From Candidatus Vogelbacteria bacterium (GTDB lineage Bacteria > Patescibacteriota > Minisyncoccia > Phycocordibacterales > XYD1-FULL-46-19): a DNA stretch of 42,477 nt. Position 1 is the first letter of the stretch, and each line of letters starts with the position of its first letter. Made by a program: the position numbers and the translations under genes. The notes under the pieces were generated by a model. That model was not told the DNA's origin. It did no database searches and saw only the letters and a list, made by a program, of their open reading frames with translations. The stretch lies in the NCBI GenBank assembly GCA_016188295.1, contig JACPIA010000004.1:1-42477 (forward strand), in the 5' to 3' direction. This document shows positions 7,547-15,171 of the stretch, piece by piece.

Positions 7547-7924
7547 TTACAATGGCAATTCTTGCCAAGATAGGGGTGTAAATAAGTGATTAGTTTTGAC
7601 CATCAAATTAGTGTACGCTTCGTTTACTTGGGCTTGGACTTTAATTTCAATCATATTAGGGTTAGTTTGATTGACCGGATAGATCACACAAAGACCATTG
7701 CTAAAAGTAGTGGTTGAAGTATCGGTGTAAGACCGATCAATAATCAAACCCATCAACACTTGATCAACACAACCACTGGCCAAAGCGCGACTAGCCGCTT
7801 TAGCCTCAGTATTTAAGACATTAAAGCGCGCCTGCCAACCGGCAAAACTTTGCTCGCTAATTATCATCAATAACGTCAAGCTAATAATGATAGTGGTAAT
7901 TAAGGCAATATAACCTCGATCCAT
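7547..7924 (-). CDS. PilX-like minor pilin / one-helix pilus-assembly protein
   Basis: The 125-residue product starts MDRGYIALITTIIISLTLLM. The Arg-Gly before a long hydrophobic helix is typical of PilX-type minor pilins, which carry a weaker prepilin leader (cleavage would follow Gly4) and lack Glu at +5. The remainder is soluble, with cysteines at SGCVDQ and GLCVIY. It stands 43 nt upstream of the prepilin gene. ATG at 7924 is preferred over ATG 7945 because it gives the correct leader and lies 9 nt after a TATAAA box; the longer start adds only MYYKINI. Function in pilus assembly is inferred from shape and neighbour. Confidence 0.65.
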   Translation of the reverse strand: MDRGYIALITTIIISLTLLMIISEQSFAGWQARFNVLNTEAKAASRALASGCVDQVLMGLIIDRSYTDTSTTTFSNGLCVIYPVNQTNPNMIEIKVQAQVNEAYTNLMVKTNHLFTPLSWQELPL

Positions 7925-7933
7925 TATATTTAT

Positions 7934-7939
7934 TTTATA
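7934..7939 (-). promoter_or_regulatory. Candidate -10 box before the PilX-like gene
   Basis: TATAAA on the minus strand ends 9 nt before the ATG at 7924, the same close spacing as at several other genes here. A second candidate -10 (TAAGAT) lies inside the duplicated operator block at 7958-8002, so the gene may have two promoters. Confidence 0.35.
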
Positions 7940-7957
7940 ATACATAAATCTAAAATC

Positions 7958-8002
7958 TCTTTAATCTTACGACATAACCTGTCATGACATAAATCTCGTC
8001 AG
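7958..8002. repeat. 45-bp operator-like repeat, copy 1 (upstream of pilin genes)
   Basis: This block matches 8609-8653 at 39 of 45 positions by my hand alignment. The 23 bases at 7980-8002 are identical to 8631-8653 and include the perfect 10-bp palindrome TGTCATGACA (7980-7989). Both copies have the same orientation and each lies upstream of a minus-strand gene. It is most likely a regulator binding site with attached promoter sequence. Confidence 0.7.
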
Positions 8003-8035
8003 GTCTAAAATAAGCAGTAAAATAGATATCCACAG

Positions 8036-8608
8036 TTATTTTAATTTGAAATGTAATTTAAGTTCAGCCTCGTTAGTTGGGCTGGTTAACTCGGCTTGGC
8101 GGACATACGGCCGGAGATCAAAAAACTCAATCACAAAGTCAATTTGTTCACGACAAGGATAAGGGTAAACAAAAACGGATTTTTGCCATTCTTTAAAACC
8201 TAATTCTCTTAATTTATAACGAAGGGCATCACGAGCGACACGTTTATTGTGGGGAATATCGTAAATAACTAAACGCCATTTGTAGTCCCAAGTGTTTGGT
8301 TTAGGGATCAATAATTTGTCAGGATTAAACCGATTAGTGGTCGTTTTACCTTTTTCAGTCAAGGTTATGATGATATTACCTTTATTATCCTCCTGCCAAT
8401 CAATTAAGCGCTTATGATTAAATTCTTTGATTGTTCGCCAAAGATAAGCTCGGTCAATTTGTTGCCATTCTTTAGTTAGTCTATTTACAATTTTGATTTG
8501 TTTGAGAGGGGAGCGAGATAAACTAAAAGCTGTCCCAGCTAAAAGTAGTAATAAGATTTTTTGTTTTCGAGGACTTTTTATCACTGAGATCTTTTGATTT
8601 TTTCCCAT
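8036..8608 (-). CDS. PaaX-like transcriptional regulator with Cas2-fold C-terminal domain
   Basis: The 190-residue protein has an N-terminal winged-helix part (about 15-95; RAYLWRTIKEFNHKRLIDW, then a beta wing ending TLTEKGK). The C-terminal part is ferredoxin-like: KWRLVIYDIPHNKRVARDAL, LRELGFKEWQKSVFVYPYPC, IDFVIEFFDL. This order is that of PaaX-family repressors, whose C-terminal domain resembles Cas2. Such proteins are often labelled Cas2 in Candidate Phyla Radiation genomes, but no cas gene or array is present here. The ATG lies 6 nt after an extended -10 (TGG-TAAAAT). Two copies of a 45-bp operator-like sequence flank the gene, so autoregulation plus control of the pilin genes is the natural inference. 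The ligand is unknown. Confidence 0.72.
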   Translation of the reverse strand: MGKNQKISVIKSPRKQKILLLLLAGTAFSLSRSPLKQIKIVNRLTKEWQQIDRAYLWRTIKEFNHKRLIDWQEDNKGNIIITLTEKGKTTTNRFNPDKLLIPKPNTWDYKWRLVIYDIPHNKRVARDALRYKLRELGFKEWQKSVFVYPYPCREQIDFVIEFFDLRPYVRQAELTSPTNEAELKLHFKLK

Positions 8609-8653
8609 TATTTTATTTTACCACATAATATGTCATGACATAAATCTCGTCAG
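8609..8653. repeat. 45-bp operator-like repeat, copy 2 (promoter of the PaaX-like gene)
   Basis: The palindrome TGTCATGACA (8631-8640) lies about 11 bp upstream of the -10 box TAAAAT (8620-8615, with TG at 8623-8622), overlapping the -35 position. A protein bound here should block polymerase. Bases 8631-8653 are identical to 7980-8002. Confidence 0.7.
8615..8623 (-). promoter_or_regulatory. Extended -10 promoter of the PaaX-like gene
   Basis: The minus strand reads TGG-TAAAAT-AAAATA-ATG, again with 6 nt between -10 and start codon, predicting a leaderless transcript. It lies inside repeat copy 2. Confidence 0.5.
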
Positions 8654-8756
8654 ATGATGATAAATTATATATTTCATATTCTGATCAATAGTTTGGAATC
8701 ATTTTGCTAATAAATTGATTTTGAGTTTTGGAAGAAAATAGGTAGAGTTATAAGAT

Positions 8757-9761
8757 ATGAAGATCGTGATTGCTACCGGGATTTATCCACCCCAGATTGG
8801 GGGGCCGGCCCAGTATGCTAAAGAGTTGGCAGATGCTTTAACCCGAGCAGGTAATGAGGTGGTAATTAAAACTTATCGCTTGGAGTACAAATTGCCAACG
8901 GGTATCAGGCATCTTTATTATTTTTTTAAAATTTTACCAACTGTTTGGCAAGCCGAAGTGGTGATTGCTTTAGATACTTTTAGTGTTGGTTTACCGGCCG
9001 TAGCTGCTGGGCGTCTACTTGGCACCACCGTCATTATTCGCACCGGCGGTGACTTTTTATGGGAGGGTCATGTTGAGCGGACTGGCACTAAAGTGTTATT
9101 CCGTGATTTTTACCACACTAGTCGCGCTAAGTGGAATTTAAAAGAAAAAATCATTTTTGCTTTATCTGGTTGGACTTTACGTTACGCCAGTAAACTAGTT
9201 TTTAGTACTACTTGGCAACGCGATATTTTTACATCGGTTTATAAATTAGATCAAACTAAAATTTATTTGGTCAATAATTTTAGTGGTCCTAAATTGCCGA
9301 GCTTGCCACCAGTGAGTCAAGTTTTTGTGGCTGGGACTCGGCCACTCAAGTGGAAAAATCTAGACACCTTAAAGCAAGCTTTTGTTTTTGTTGGAACCGA
9401 TTACTCGGGGGCTAAATTAGATTTAACTACTGCGTCCTACCAGGAGTTTTTGGAGAAGATTAAAAGTGCTTATGCGGTAATTTTAGTCTCACTGGGGGAT
9501 ATTAGCCCTAATTTAGTGTTAGATGCGTTGCGTTTTAACAAGCCGGTGATTTTAACCAAAGAAACCGGCTTTACGGATTTACTTGAAGACACCGTTTTGT
9601 GGGTGGACCCACTTAACATTCAAGATATTACAGAAAAAATTAAATTATTGTTAGATCCAGCGGTTTATCAAGATTATGTCGCTCGGGCCACGGCTTTTAA
9701 TTACATTCACACTTGGGACGAGATCGCGAGCGAGTTTACTCAAGTAATTAAAACGATATGA
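8757..9761 (+). CDS. GT4-like glycosyltransferase (divergent)
   Basis: First gene of the large plus-strand glycan operon. The 334-residue product starts MKIVIATGIYPPQIGGPAQYAKELADAL, the standard N-terminal Rossmann opening of GT-B/GT4 enzymes with the Gly-Gly acceptor loop. The C-terminal half has a short donor-site region (DISPNLVLDALRFNKPVI) where the usual Glu-x7-Glu is replaced by Asp/Asp, so it is a diverged member and its donor sugar cannot be guessed. ATG 8757 overlaps the next gene's start by 4 nt (ATGA) at its 3' end. A possible TTGAGT-N16-TAGAGT promoter lies 8 nt before the ATG. Confidence 0.78.
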   Translation: MKIVIATGIYPPQIGGPAQYAKELADALTRAGNEVVIKTYRLEYKLPTGIRHLYYFFKILPTVWQAEVVIALDTFSVGLPAVAAGRLLGTTVIIRTGGDFLWEGHVERTGTKVLFRDFYHTSRAKWNLKEKIIFALSGWTLRYASKLVFSTTWQRDIFTSVYKLDQTKIYLVNNFSGPKLPSLPPVSQVFVAGTRPLKWKNLDTLKQAFVFVGTDYSGAKLDLTTASYQEFLEKIKSAYAVILVSLGDISPNLVLDALRFNKPVILTKETGFTDLLEDTVLWVDPLNIQDITEKIKLLLDPAVYQDYVARATAFNYIHTWDEIASEFTQVIKTI

Positions 9762-10810
9762 GTAAAGTGTTAATGATTTCCACTGATCGGGAAATTTTAA
9801 ATCCAGCGAGTGTGGTAGCTAAACGCATGGCCACTTATGGTGAGGTCACGGATGAACTGCATATTGTCGTTTGCAATGTCGGTGGTAAGTCACAAGTTAT
9901 TGAATTAACGGACAATGTCTGGGTTTACTCGACTAATGCTGTCTCACGTTGGTTCTATCCTTTTGGGGCTTATCGAGTAGCCCAAAAAATTGTTAAGCAA
10001 ATTAAACCAACTTTAATTACTTGCCAAGATCCGTTTGAGACGGGTTTAGTGGGTAAGTGGCTCGCTCAAAAGTATAATATTTCACTTGAGATCCAGATCC
10101 ACACTGATATCACTAGTCCCTACTTTGCTAAATACTCTTTACTTAACCAATTAAGATTATTGATTGCAAAATCAGTTTTACCTCAAGTAACGCAAATTAG
10201 AGTCGTCAGTCAAAAAATTAAAGAAGGTATAATTAAAAAATATAATTTAAAATCCGATTTAATTTATATTTTGCCAATTGCGGTAAACTTAAATCCAAGT
10301 GAGGAGATTTGGATCTCACCCTTTAAACAGACTATTTTAGTGGTAGCACGATTAGAAGCGGAAAAAAATGTTAGTTTAGCACTTGAAAGCCTAAAATTAT
10401 TACTTAAAACTGAGGTTGATGCTGGGCTAGTCGTTGTTGGGGCTGGTCGTTTAGAACACGAGCTTAAAAACGAGGCTAGGCAATTAGGGATAGAGGACAG
10501 GGTCGTTTGGGCTGGTTACCAAGCCGATGTTTGGCCCTTTTACCGCGCAGCTAAAGTGTTATTGCACCCGGCCTTTTACGAGGGTTATGGCTTGGTGTTA
10601 GCCGAGGCCGCCTTGCTTGGTTTGCCAATTGTCTCCACTGATGTAGGGGTGGCTAGAGAGGTGGGAGCAACGATTATCTCTAGTGAGTCTGAAATAGTCG
10701 CTCAAGCCCTCCTTGAGGCTCTAAAATCGCCTAAGGCAAGCTATTTACAATCAGGATTAGTTGTGGCTCTGGACGGGTATTTGGCCACCCTTAAGACTAA
10801 ATGGCGCTAA
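9758..10810 (+). CDS. GT4-family glycosyltransferase
   Basis: This 350-residue GT-B enzyme has an N-terminal acceptor domain (ITCQDPFETGLVGKWLAQ) and a Rossmann donor domain. The donor domain contains ILVVARLEAEKNVSLALESL and the retaining-GT4 signature E275-GYGLVLA-E283 followed by LGLPIVSTDVG. All nucleotide-sugar-binding features are intact. Its start overlaps the previous stop (ATGA). The donor and acceptor sugars cannot be deduced. It is expected on the cytoplasmic membrane face, adding one sugar to a lipid-linked glycan. Confidence 0.85.
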   Translation: MSKVLMISTDREILNPASVVAKRMATYGEVTDELHIVVCNVGGKSQVIELTDNVWVYSTNAVSRWFYPFGAYRVAQKIVKQIKPTLITCQDPFETGLVGKWLAQKYNISLEIQIHTDITSPYFAKYSLLNQLRLLIAKSVLPQVTQIRVVSQKIKEGIIKKYNLKSDLIYILPIAVNLNPSEEIWISPFKQTILVVARLEAEKNVSLALESLKLLLKTEVDAGLVVVGAGRLEHELKNEARQLGIEDRVVWAGYQADVWPFYRAAKVLLHPAFYEGYGLVLAEAALLGLPIVSTDVGVAREVGATIISSESEIVAQALLEALKSPKASYLQSGLVVALDGYLATLKTKWR

Positions 10811-10824
10811 GTCGCTAACTAGGT

Positions 10825-10830
10825 TACAAT
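10825..10830 (+). promoter_or_regulatory. Candidate -10 box before the GtrA-like gene
   Basis: TACAAT ends 8 nt before ATG 10839 in the 28-nt gap after the previous stop. No clear ribosome binding site is present. It may be an internal promoter giving a near-leaderless mRNA. Confidence 0.4.
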
Positions 10831-10838
10831 AGTGGTTT

Positions 10839-11267
10839 ATGGAGCGAGCAATAGGTATTTTTCTAAAACATCGGATCCGGCTCGCTAAATATCTAATCTC
10901 CGGCTGTACTGCGGCCGCGGTCAATATTGGTTTTTTGTATTTATTTACTGATATTTTTGGTTGGTATTATTTGGCCTCGGGAGTAGTTTCTTTTATTTTA
11001 GCGTTTGGAGTCAGTTTTACTTTGCAAAAATTTTGGACCTTTGAGAATCATAATCGTGAGCTATTAACCAAGCAATTAGTTATTTATCTGGTTGTTTCTG
11101 TTTCCAGTTTAATTATCAATACCTTAATGCTCTATGTCTTGGTTGATTGGTTTGTAGTTTGGTATATTTTAGCCCAAATTATCGCCGGGGCTTTAATTGC
11201 CTGCGTTAACTTTTTTATTTATCGATTTATCATCTTCCATCAGCCATTAATTCAGGTAGAACAATAA
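10839..11267 (+). CDS. GtrA-like membrane protein (putative polyprenyl-phosphate-sugar flippase)
   Basis: The 142-residue product has four hydrophobic segments (about 15-37, 43-63, 80-103 and 107-131). GtrA-family landmarks are present: an RLAKYLISGCTAAAVNIGFL opening, FGVSFTLQKFWTF between TM2 and TM3, and ACVNFFIYRFIIF at the end. GtrA proteins are thought to help move polyprenyl-phosphate-linked hexose across the membrane for extracytoplasmic transferases. GT2 enzymes of the GtrB/DPM type (18704, 24667) and GT-C-like membrane proteins (16178, 20199, 22196, 29864) in this locus supply the expected partners. Transport direction and substrate are inference. Confidence 0.82.
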   Translation: MERAIGIFLKHRIRLAKYLISGCTAAAVNIGFLYLFTDIFGWYYLASGVVSFILAFGVSFTLQKFWTFENHNRELLTKQLVIYLVVSVSSLIINTLMLYVLVDWFVVWYILAQIIAGALIACVNFFIYRFIIFHQPLIQVEQ

Positions 11268-11270
11268 AAT

Positions 11271-12311
11271 ATGAAATTGTTGGTTATTACTCAAACAGTC
11301 GATCTTAATGACGATGTTTTAGGTTCATTCCATGTTTGGCTTAAGGAGTTAGCTAAAAATTGTGATAGTCTGCTGGTAATTTGTTTGCGCCGAGGCCAGT
11401 TTGATTTACCAGCTAATGTTAAAGTTTTATCTTTGGGTAAAGAGAGTGGTTATTCGCGTTTAAAATATTTAAAGCGCTTTTTTAAATATCTATGGCAGTA
11501 TCGTCATGACTACGACCGAGTGTTTGTGCATATGAACCCGATTTATATTATCTTGGCCGGTTGGTGGTGGCGTTTAAGCGACAAATCTGTGGCCCTCTGG
11601 TACACTCATCGACAAGTCGATTTAAAACTAAGGATTGCGGCTTATTTTTCTAATATCATTTTTACTGCTGCCCCAGAGAGTTTTAGACTAAAAAGTAAAA
11701 AAATTAAAGTAGTGGGTCATGGTATCGATGTTGAATCGTTTAAATGTGGTACTCCAAAGTCCAATCAAGTTTTTACTATTTTACATATTGGTCGACTAAC
11801 TCCAATAAAAAATTGTGATACTTTAATTATAGCGGCGGGGTTTTTAAAAACTATCCTTAATCAGCCATTTAAAGTCGTTTTTGTGGGAGCGGCAGTTACT
11901 ACTAGTGATCAGGTGTACGCAGGTCAATTAAGAGAGCAAGTTAAAATACTTGGCTTGGAGGATATAATTAGTTTTGTGGGGTCGGTGCCTAATCGTTTAA
12001 TTTGTGATTATTATTGCCAAGCTGATTTGACGGTCAACTTAACCCCGACCGGCGGGATCGATAAGGCAGTACTCGAGTCCATGGCCGCTGGTTTGCCCGT
12101 CCTAACCTCTAATCAAGCGTTTAGAGATTATTTTGGGATTTATGCCGACCGATTAATTTTTACTTTGCGTGATGCTAAAGATTTAGCTGATAAAATTAGT
12201 ACTGTTATCATTAGTGATCGAGCACCAATCGCTAATTATTTACAACAAGTAGTTAAAGAGCGATCTGATGTCTCGAGTTTGATCAATAAGATTATTACTT
12301 TATGGCTGTAA
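11271..12311 (+). CDS. GT4-family glycosyltransferase
   Basis: The 346-residue GT-B protein has an N-terminal domain with VFVHMNPIYIILAGWW and a donor domain with ILHIGRLTPIKNCDTLI. The signature region GGIDKAVLESMAAGLPVLTS keeps the second Glu of the GT4 motif, while the first position is Gly. It starts 3 nt after the GtrA-like gene and overlaps the next gene by 10 nt. It probably adds a sugar to the cytoplasmic lipid-linked intermediate; the sugar is unknown. Confidence 0.82.
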   Translation: MKLLVITQTVDLNDDVLGSFHVWLKELAKNCDSLLVICLRRGQFDLPANVKVLSLGKESGYSRLKYLKRFFKYLWQYRHDYDRVFVHMNPIYIILAGWWWRLSDKSVALWYTHRQVDLKLRIAAYFSNIIFTAAPESFRLKSKKIKVVGHGIDVESFKCGTPKSNQVFTILHIGRLTPIKNCDTLIIAAGFLKTILNQPFKVVFVGAAVTTSDQVYAGQLREQVKILGLEDIISFVGSVPNRLICDYYCQADLTVNLTPTGGIDKAVLESMAAGLPVLTSNQAFRDYFGIYADRLIFTLRDAKDLADKISTVIISDRAPIANYLQQVVKERSDVSSLINKIITLWL

Positions 12312-13342
12312 AAACAGTTTGCTGGTTTGGTTTTTATGATACGACCTATTCTCGTAACCGGGTGCTTTTAGCTGGTTTCCGTGAACTTGGTTGGGAGGTT
12401 GTAGAATGTCAGATTAAACCTAAAACAGTCGGTCGTTTTTTAAAATACTGGCAGTTAATTTTAATATATTGGCGCCAGTGTCGGGGAGTTAAATTTGATT
12501 TAGTGGTGGTCGCTTTCCCAGGCCATATTGTGATGCCTTTGGCTTATCTGTTATTTGGTGAGCAGATCATTTTTGATGCTTTTGTGTCTTTATATAATTC
12601 GGAAATAGAGGATCGGCAAGAATATGCCCCGCATAGCTTAAGGGCTTTTTATTATTACAGTTTAGATCGCTTAACCTGCCGCTTGGCTAAAAAGGTTTTA
12701 CTGGATACCGAGGCGCACATTGACTATTTTGTTAATACATTTAAATTGCCAGCTAGTAAATTTATCAGAGTTTTTGTCAGCACGACCCCTGATCTTTTTT
12801 ACCCCATCGAGACTAAACCGAGTGCTAAATTTATCGTTCATTTCCACGGTAGTAATATTCCATTGCAAGGAATGGCAGTAATCATTGAGGCGGCGCGGCA
12901 ACTGGTTGTTTCTCAACCAGAGATTATTTTTCGCCTTATTGGCCCATTTGCTAATCTAAAAGTACCGATTAATATTGAACTTTATGCACCAGTTAGTTTA
13001 AAGAAGTTAAATGAGTTATTAAACGAGGCTGATGTGGTGCTTGGCATTTTTGGTGGGACTAAAAAGGCTCAATTAGTAATTCCTAATAAAGTATTTGAGG
13101 GTTTGGCAGTGGCTAAGCCGGTGATAACTGGTGAGACTGAGGCTGTCCAGGAGTTACTATCTGATAAGCAAAATGTTATTTTGTGTCGAGTTAATGATTC
13201 GGTGGCTTTGGCTGGCGAGATTGTTGCCACTAAAAATAATCACAATAAAAGCAAATTAGTTGCTAAAAATGGGTATAAATTGTTTAAGGATCGATTATTA
13301 CCGGTAGAGATAGTCAGTGATTTATTATGCCAATTAACATAG
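12302..13342 (+). CDS. Glycosyltransferase, GT-B fold (GT4-like)
   Basis: The 346-residue product opens MAVKTVCWFGFYDTTYSRNRVLLAGF, a GT-B type start. It has a middle region with FDLVVVAFPGHIVMPLAYLL and a C-terminal donor domain with FIVHFHGSNIPLQGMAVII, then NKVFEGLAVAKPVITGETEA. The only clear acidic residue of the motif is in KVFEGLA. It resembles GT4-like enzymes of polysaccharide loci but is distant. It overlaps the previous gene by 10 nt and the next by 16 nt, so translation is coupled. Confidence 0.75.
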   Translation: MAVKTVCWFGFYDTTYSRNRVLLAGFRELGWEVVECQIKPKTVGRFLKYWQLILIYWRQCRGVKFDLVVVAFPGHIVMPLAYLLFGEQIIFDAFVSLYNSEIEDRQEYAPHSLRAFYYYSLDRLTCRLAKKVLLDTEAHIDYFVNTFKLPASKFIRVFVSTTPDLFYPIETKPSAKFIVHFHGSNIPLQGMAVIIEAARQLVVSQPEIIFRLIGPFANLKVPINIELYAPVSLKKLNELLNEADVVLGIFGGTKKAQLVIPNKVFEGLAVAKPVITGETEAVQELLSDKQNVILCRVNDSVALAGEIVATKNNHNKSKLVAKNGYKLFKDRLLPVEIVSDLLCQLT

Positions 13343-14268
13343 CGGTTATTACCCCCCAATATAAAAACGACTATCTTTGTGACACCATTTTAGATGGCTT
13401 ATTAAATTTAGTAACTGAAGATAAGAGTCTAAATTTTAAAATTACGTCTGGTTATACTACTGATTTGGAGGTGACTAAACACATTTTAAATATTGAGCAG
13501 TTTGAGATTTATGCCGCTACCGCTGATTTGATTTTTTTATGTTGGGGTAAAAATAATACCAATAAAGCGTTGGCGGCCAAAATTAATCGATTTGAGCAGA
13601 CAATTTTTATTGATGGCTCAGAGTTGGGAGGCAACCGGCGCTACAATGAGTTAGTAGAAATCGATACTGATTATTTAACTAAAGCCGTGGCTTATTTTAA
13701 ACGGGAAAAGCCCTACCTAGATGAGGTTAGACCATTACCATTTGGGATTGAATCCCACTACATTAAGTATCAACCAGACCAAATTAAAGATATTGATTTT
13801 ATTTGCGTGTTTGGCCAAAAAGATTTTCCGTCACTGCGCCGTGAGGTTGAGTGGGCTTTAATTGATTTTTGTCAGGCTAATAATTTTTCTTATTGGACTA
13901 AACCAACTAACACCCCTGATGAATTTCATCGGTTATTGGCCAGGGCTAAGGTGGGTGTCTCGGTCGGTGGGGGAGGCTTTGATACGGCTCGTTTTTGGGA
14001 AATTTTAGGTAATAACTGTTTATTAATGACCGAAAAGATTGATATTTACGAGTCAGACAGTAAGCGTCTTGATTATAAGCGAATTTGGCAGTTTAAAGAT
14101 TTAGCCGAATTTAAAGCTAAATTAAAGCAAATGGGTCAATATTTACGCTCGAGCTATCAAAAGTCTGATTTAGAGCTAGAGTATAATCAAATTATTAAAG
14201 ATCATTCATCAAAAGCCCGCGTTCTGGAGATTTTGAATCTAGCTCGAGTTAAAAAATTAATCCCATGA
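13327..14268 (+). CDS. Putative GT-B glycosyltransferase (CgeB-like)
   Basis: The 313-residue protein lacks a typical GT4 signature. It has an N-terminal region with ADLIFLCWGKNN and IFIDGSELGGNRR. Toward the C-terminus VGVSVGGGGFDTARFWEILGNNCLLM is followed by a final helix-rich tail. That segment is like the conserved end of CgeB-type and related GT-B proteins (a small residue stretch, R-x-W/F-E-x-L). Assignment is by local pattern and context; the catalytic role is unproven. It overlaps its neighbours by 16 and 4 nt. Confidence 0.55.
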   Translation: MPINIAVITPQYKNDYLCDTILDGLLNLVTEDKSLNFKITSGYTTDLEVTKHILNIEQFEIYAATADLIFLCWGKNNTNKALAAKINRFEQTIFIDGSELGGNRRYNELVEIDTDYLTKAVAYFKREKPYLDEVRPLPFGIESHYIKYQPDQIKDIDFICVFGQKDFPSLRREVEWALIDFCQANNFSYWTKPTNTPDEFHRLLARAKVGVSVGGGGFDTARFWEILGNNCLLMTEKIDIYESDSKRLDYKRIWQFKDLAEFKAKLKQMGQYLRSSYQKSDLELEYNQIIKDHSSKARVLEILNLARVKKLIP

Positions 14269-15155
14269 ACTGCCGACTTTGTACTGGCCAAACTAAATTT
14301 TTTTTAACAAAAGATGGTTTTAATTTATGGCGCTGCCTTGAGTGTGGAGTGGTATTTGTTGATCCTTTACCATCCGATGATTTTTTACGACAGTCAGTTT
14401 ATCAATCGGGAGTTTATCAAAAAAATAAAGAGCAAAATTTGGCTAAGCAATTACCTAATTTAAAAACCAAAATAACTTTAACTAAACTTAATCAACTGAC
14501 CGCTAATAAAAAACTGTTAGACGTCGGTTCTTCTAATGGACAGTTTATGTACCACGCTAAACAAGCGGGGTTTGAGGTGAGTGGAGTGGAGCTTAATGCC
14601 GGTACCGCTCAAATTGCCCAAGCTAATGGGTTAGAGGTTTTTATAGGCACCTTAGTAGAAGCTAATTTACCTAACACTAGTTACGATATCGTTACTTTAA
14701 ATGATGTGATTGAGCATGTGCCTGATCCGGTGGGTTTGATTAAAGAGGGTGAACGATTGTTAAAAAATGGGGGATTACTGACGGTTGGTACGCCTAACTT
14801 AAATTGTTTGTTTAATAAATTAACCTGGCAATTGTGGTGCCTGTTTGGTATTAGTTGGTCGGCAGTAACTCCACCACATCACTTGTACCAATTTTCGGCT
14901 AAATCTCTAAATCGATTAATGGCCCAAAATGGATTTAAATTAGTCAAAATGATTTTTTTACCAACCTCTAGTCTGCGTTATGAGTTGGGGGTAACTAAAT
15001 TAAAAAGTAGTTTTAAACAAGATAGTTCCCTTAAATTTTTTTTGCGGTTTTCAGGAGGATACTTAGTTTACATTACTTTTTATAGTTTTAGTAAAATCTG
15101 GGTTATGATGGGCGGTCAAGATAATGGCTTAATCGCTTTTTATCGAAAAATGTGA
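14265..15155 (+). CDS. Class I SAM-dependent methyltransferase with N-terminal zinc ribbon
   Basis: The 296-residue product has a Cys pair C3/C6 and a second pair C24/C27 (RCLECGVVF) forming a small zinc ribbon. A Rossmann methyltransferase domain follows: motif I LLDVGSSNGQFMYHA at about 85-100, acidic Glu of GVELNAG, and DIVTLNDVIEHVPDP at about 140-155. The type is common in glycan loci, where it methylates sugars or nucleotide-linked sugars. The 28345 gene has the same architecture. It is linked to its upstream neighbour by an ATGA overlap. Confidence 0.82.
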   Translation: MNCRLCTGQTKFFLTKDGFNLWRCLECGVVFVDPLPSDDFLRQSVYQSGVYQKNKEQNLAKQLPNLKTKITLTKLNQLTANKKLLDVGSSNGQFMYHAKQAGFEVSGVELNAGTAQIAQANGLEVFIGTLVEANLPNTSYDIVTLNDVIEHVPDPVGLIKEGERLLKNGGLLTVGTPNLNCLFNKLTWQLWCLFGISWSAVTPPHHLYQFSAKSLNRLMAQNGFKLVKMIFLPTSSLRYELGVTKLKSSFKQDSSLKFFLRFSGGYLVYITFYSFSKIWVMMGGQDNGLIAFYRKM

Positions 15156-15171
15156 AATAGTTAAGACTAAA

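Noticed and set aside
8036-8608. Cas2-like sequence suggesting a CRISPR-Cas locus
   Set aside because: The protein carries an N-terminal winged helix typical of PaaX regulators, no other cas gene is near, and the only repeat is a pair of operator-like copies 650 bp apart, not an array.
8749-8754. TATAAG as the -10 of the big glycan operon
   Set aside because: It ends 2 nt before ATG 8757, which would place the transcription start inside the coding sequence; the protein N-terminus requires that ATG.
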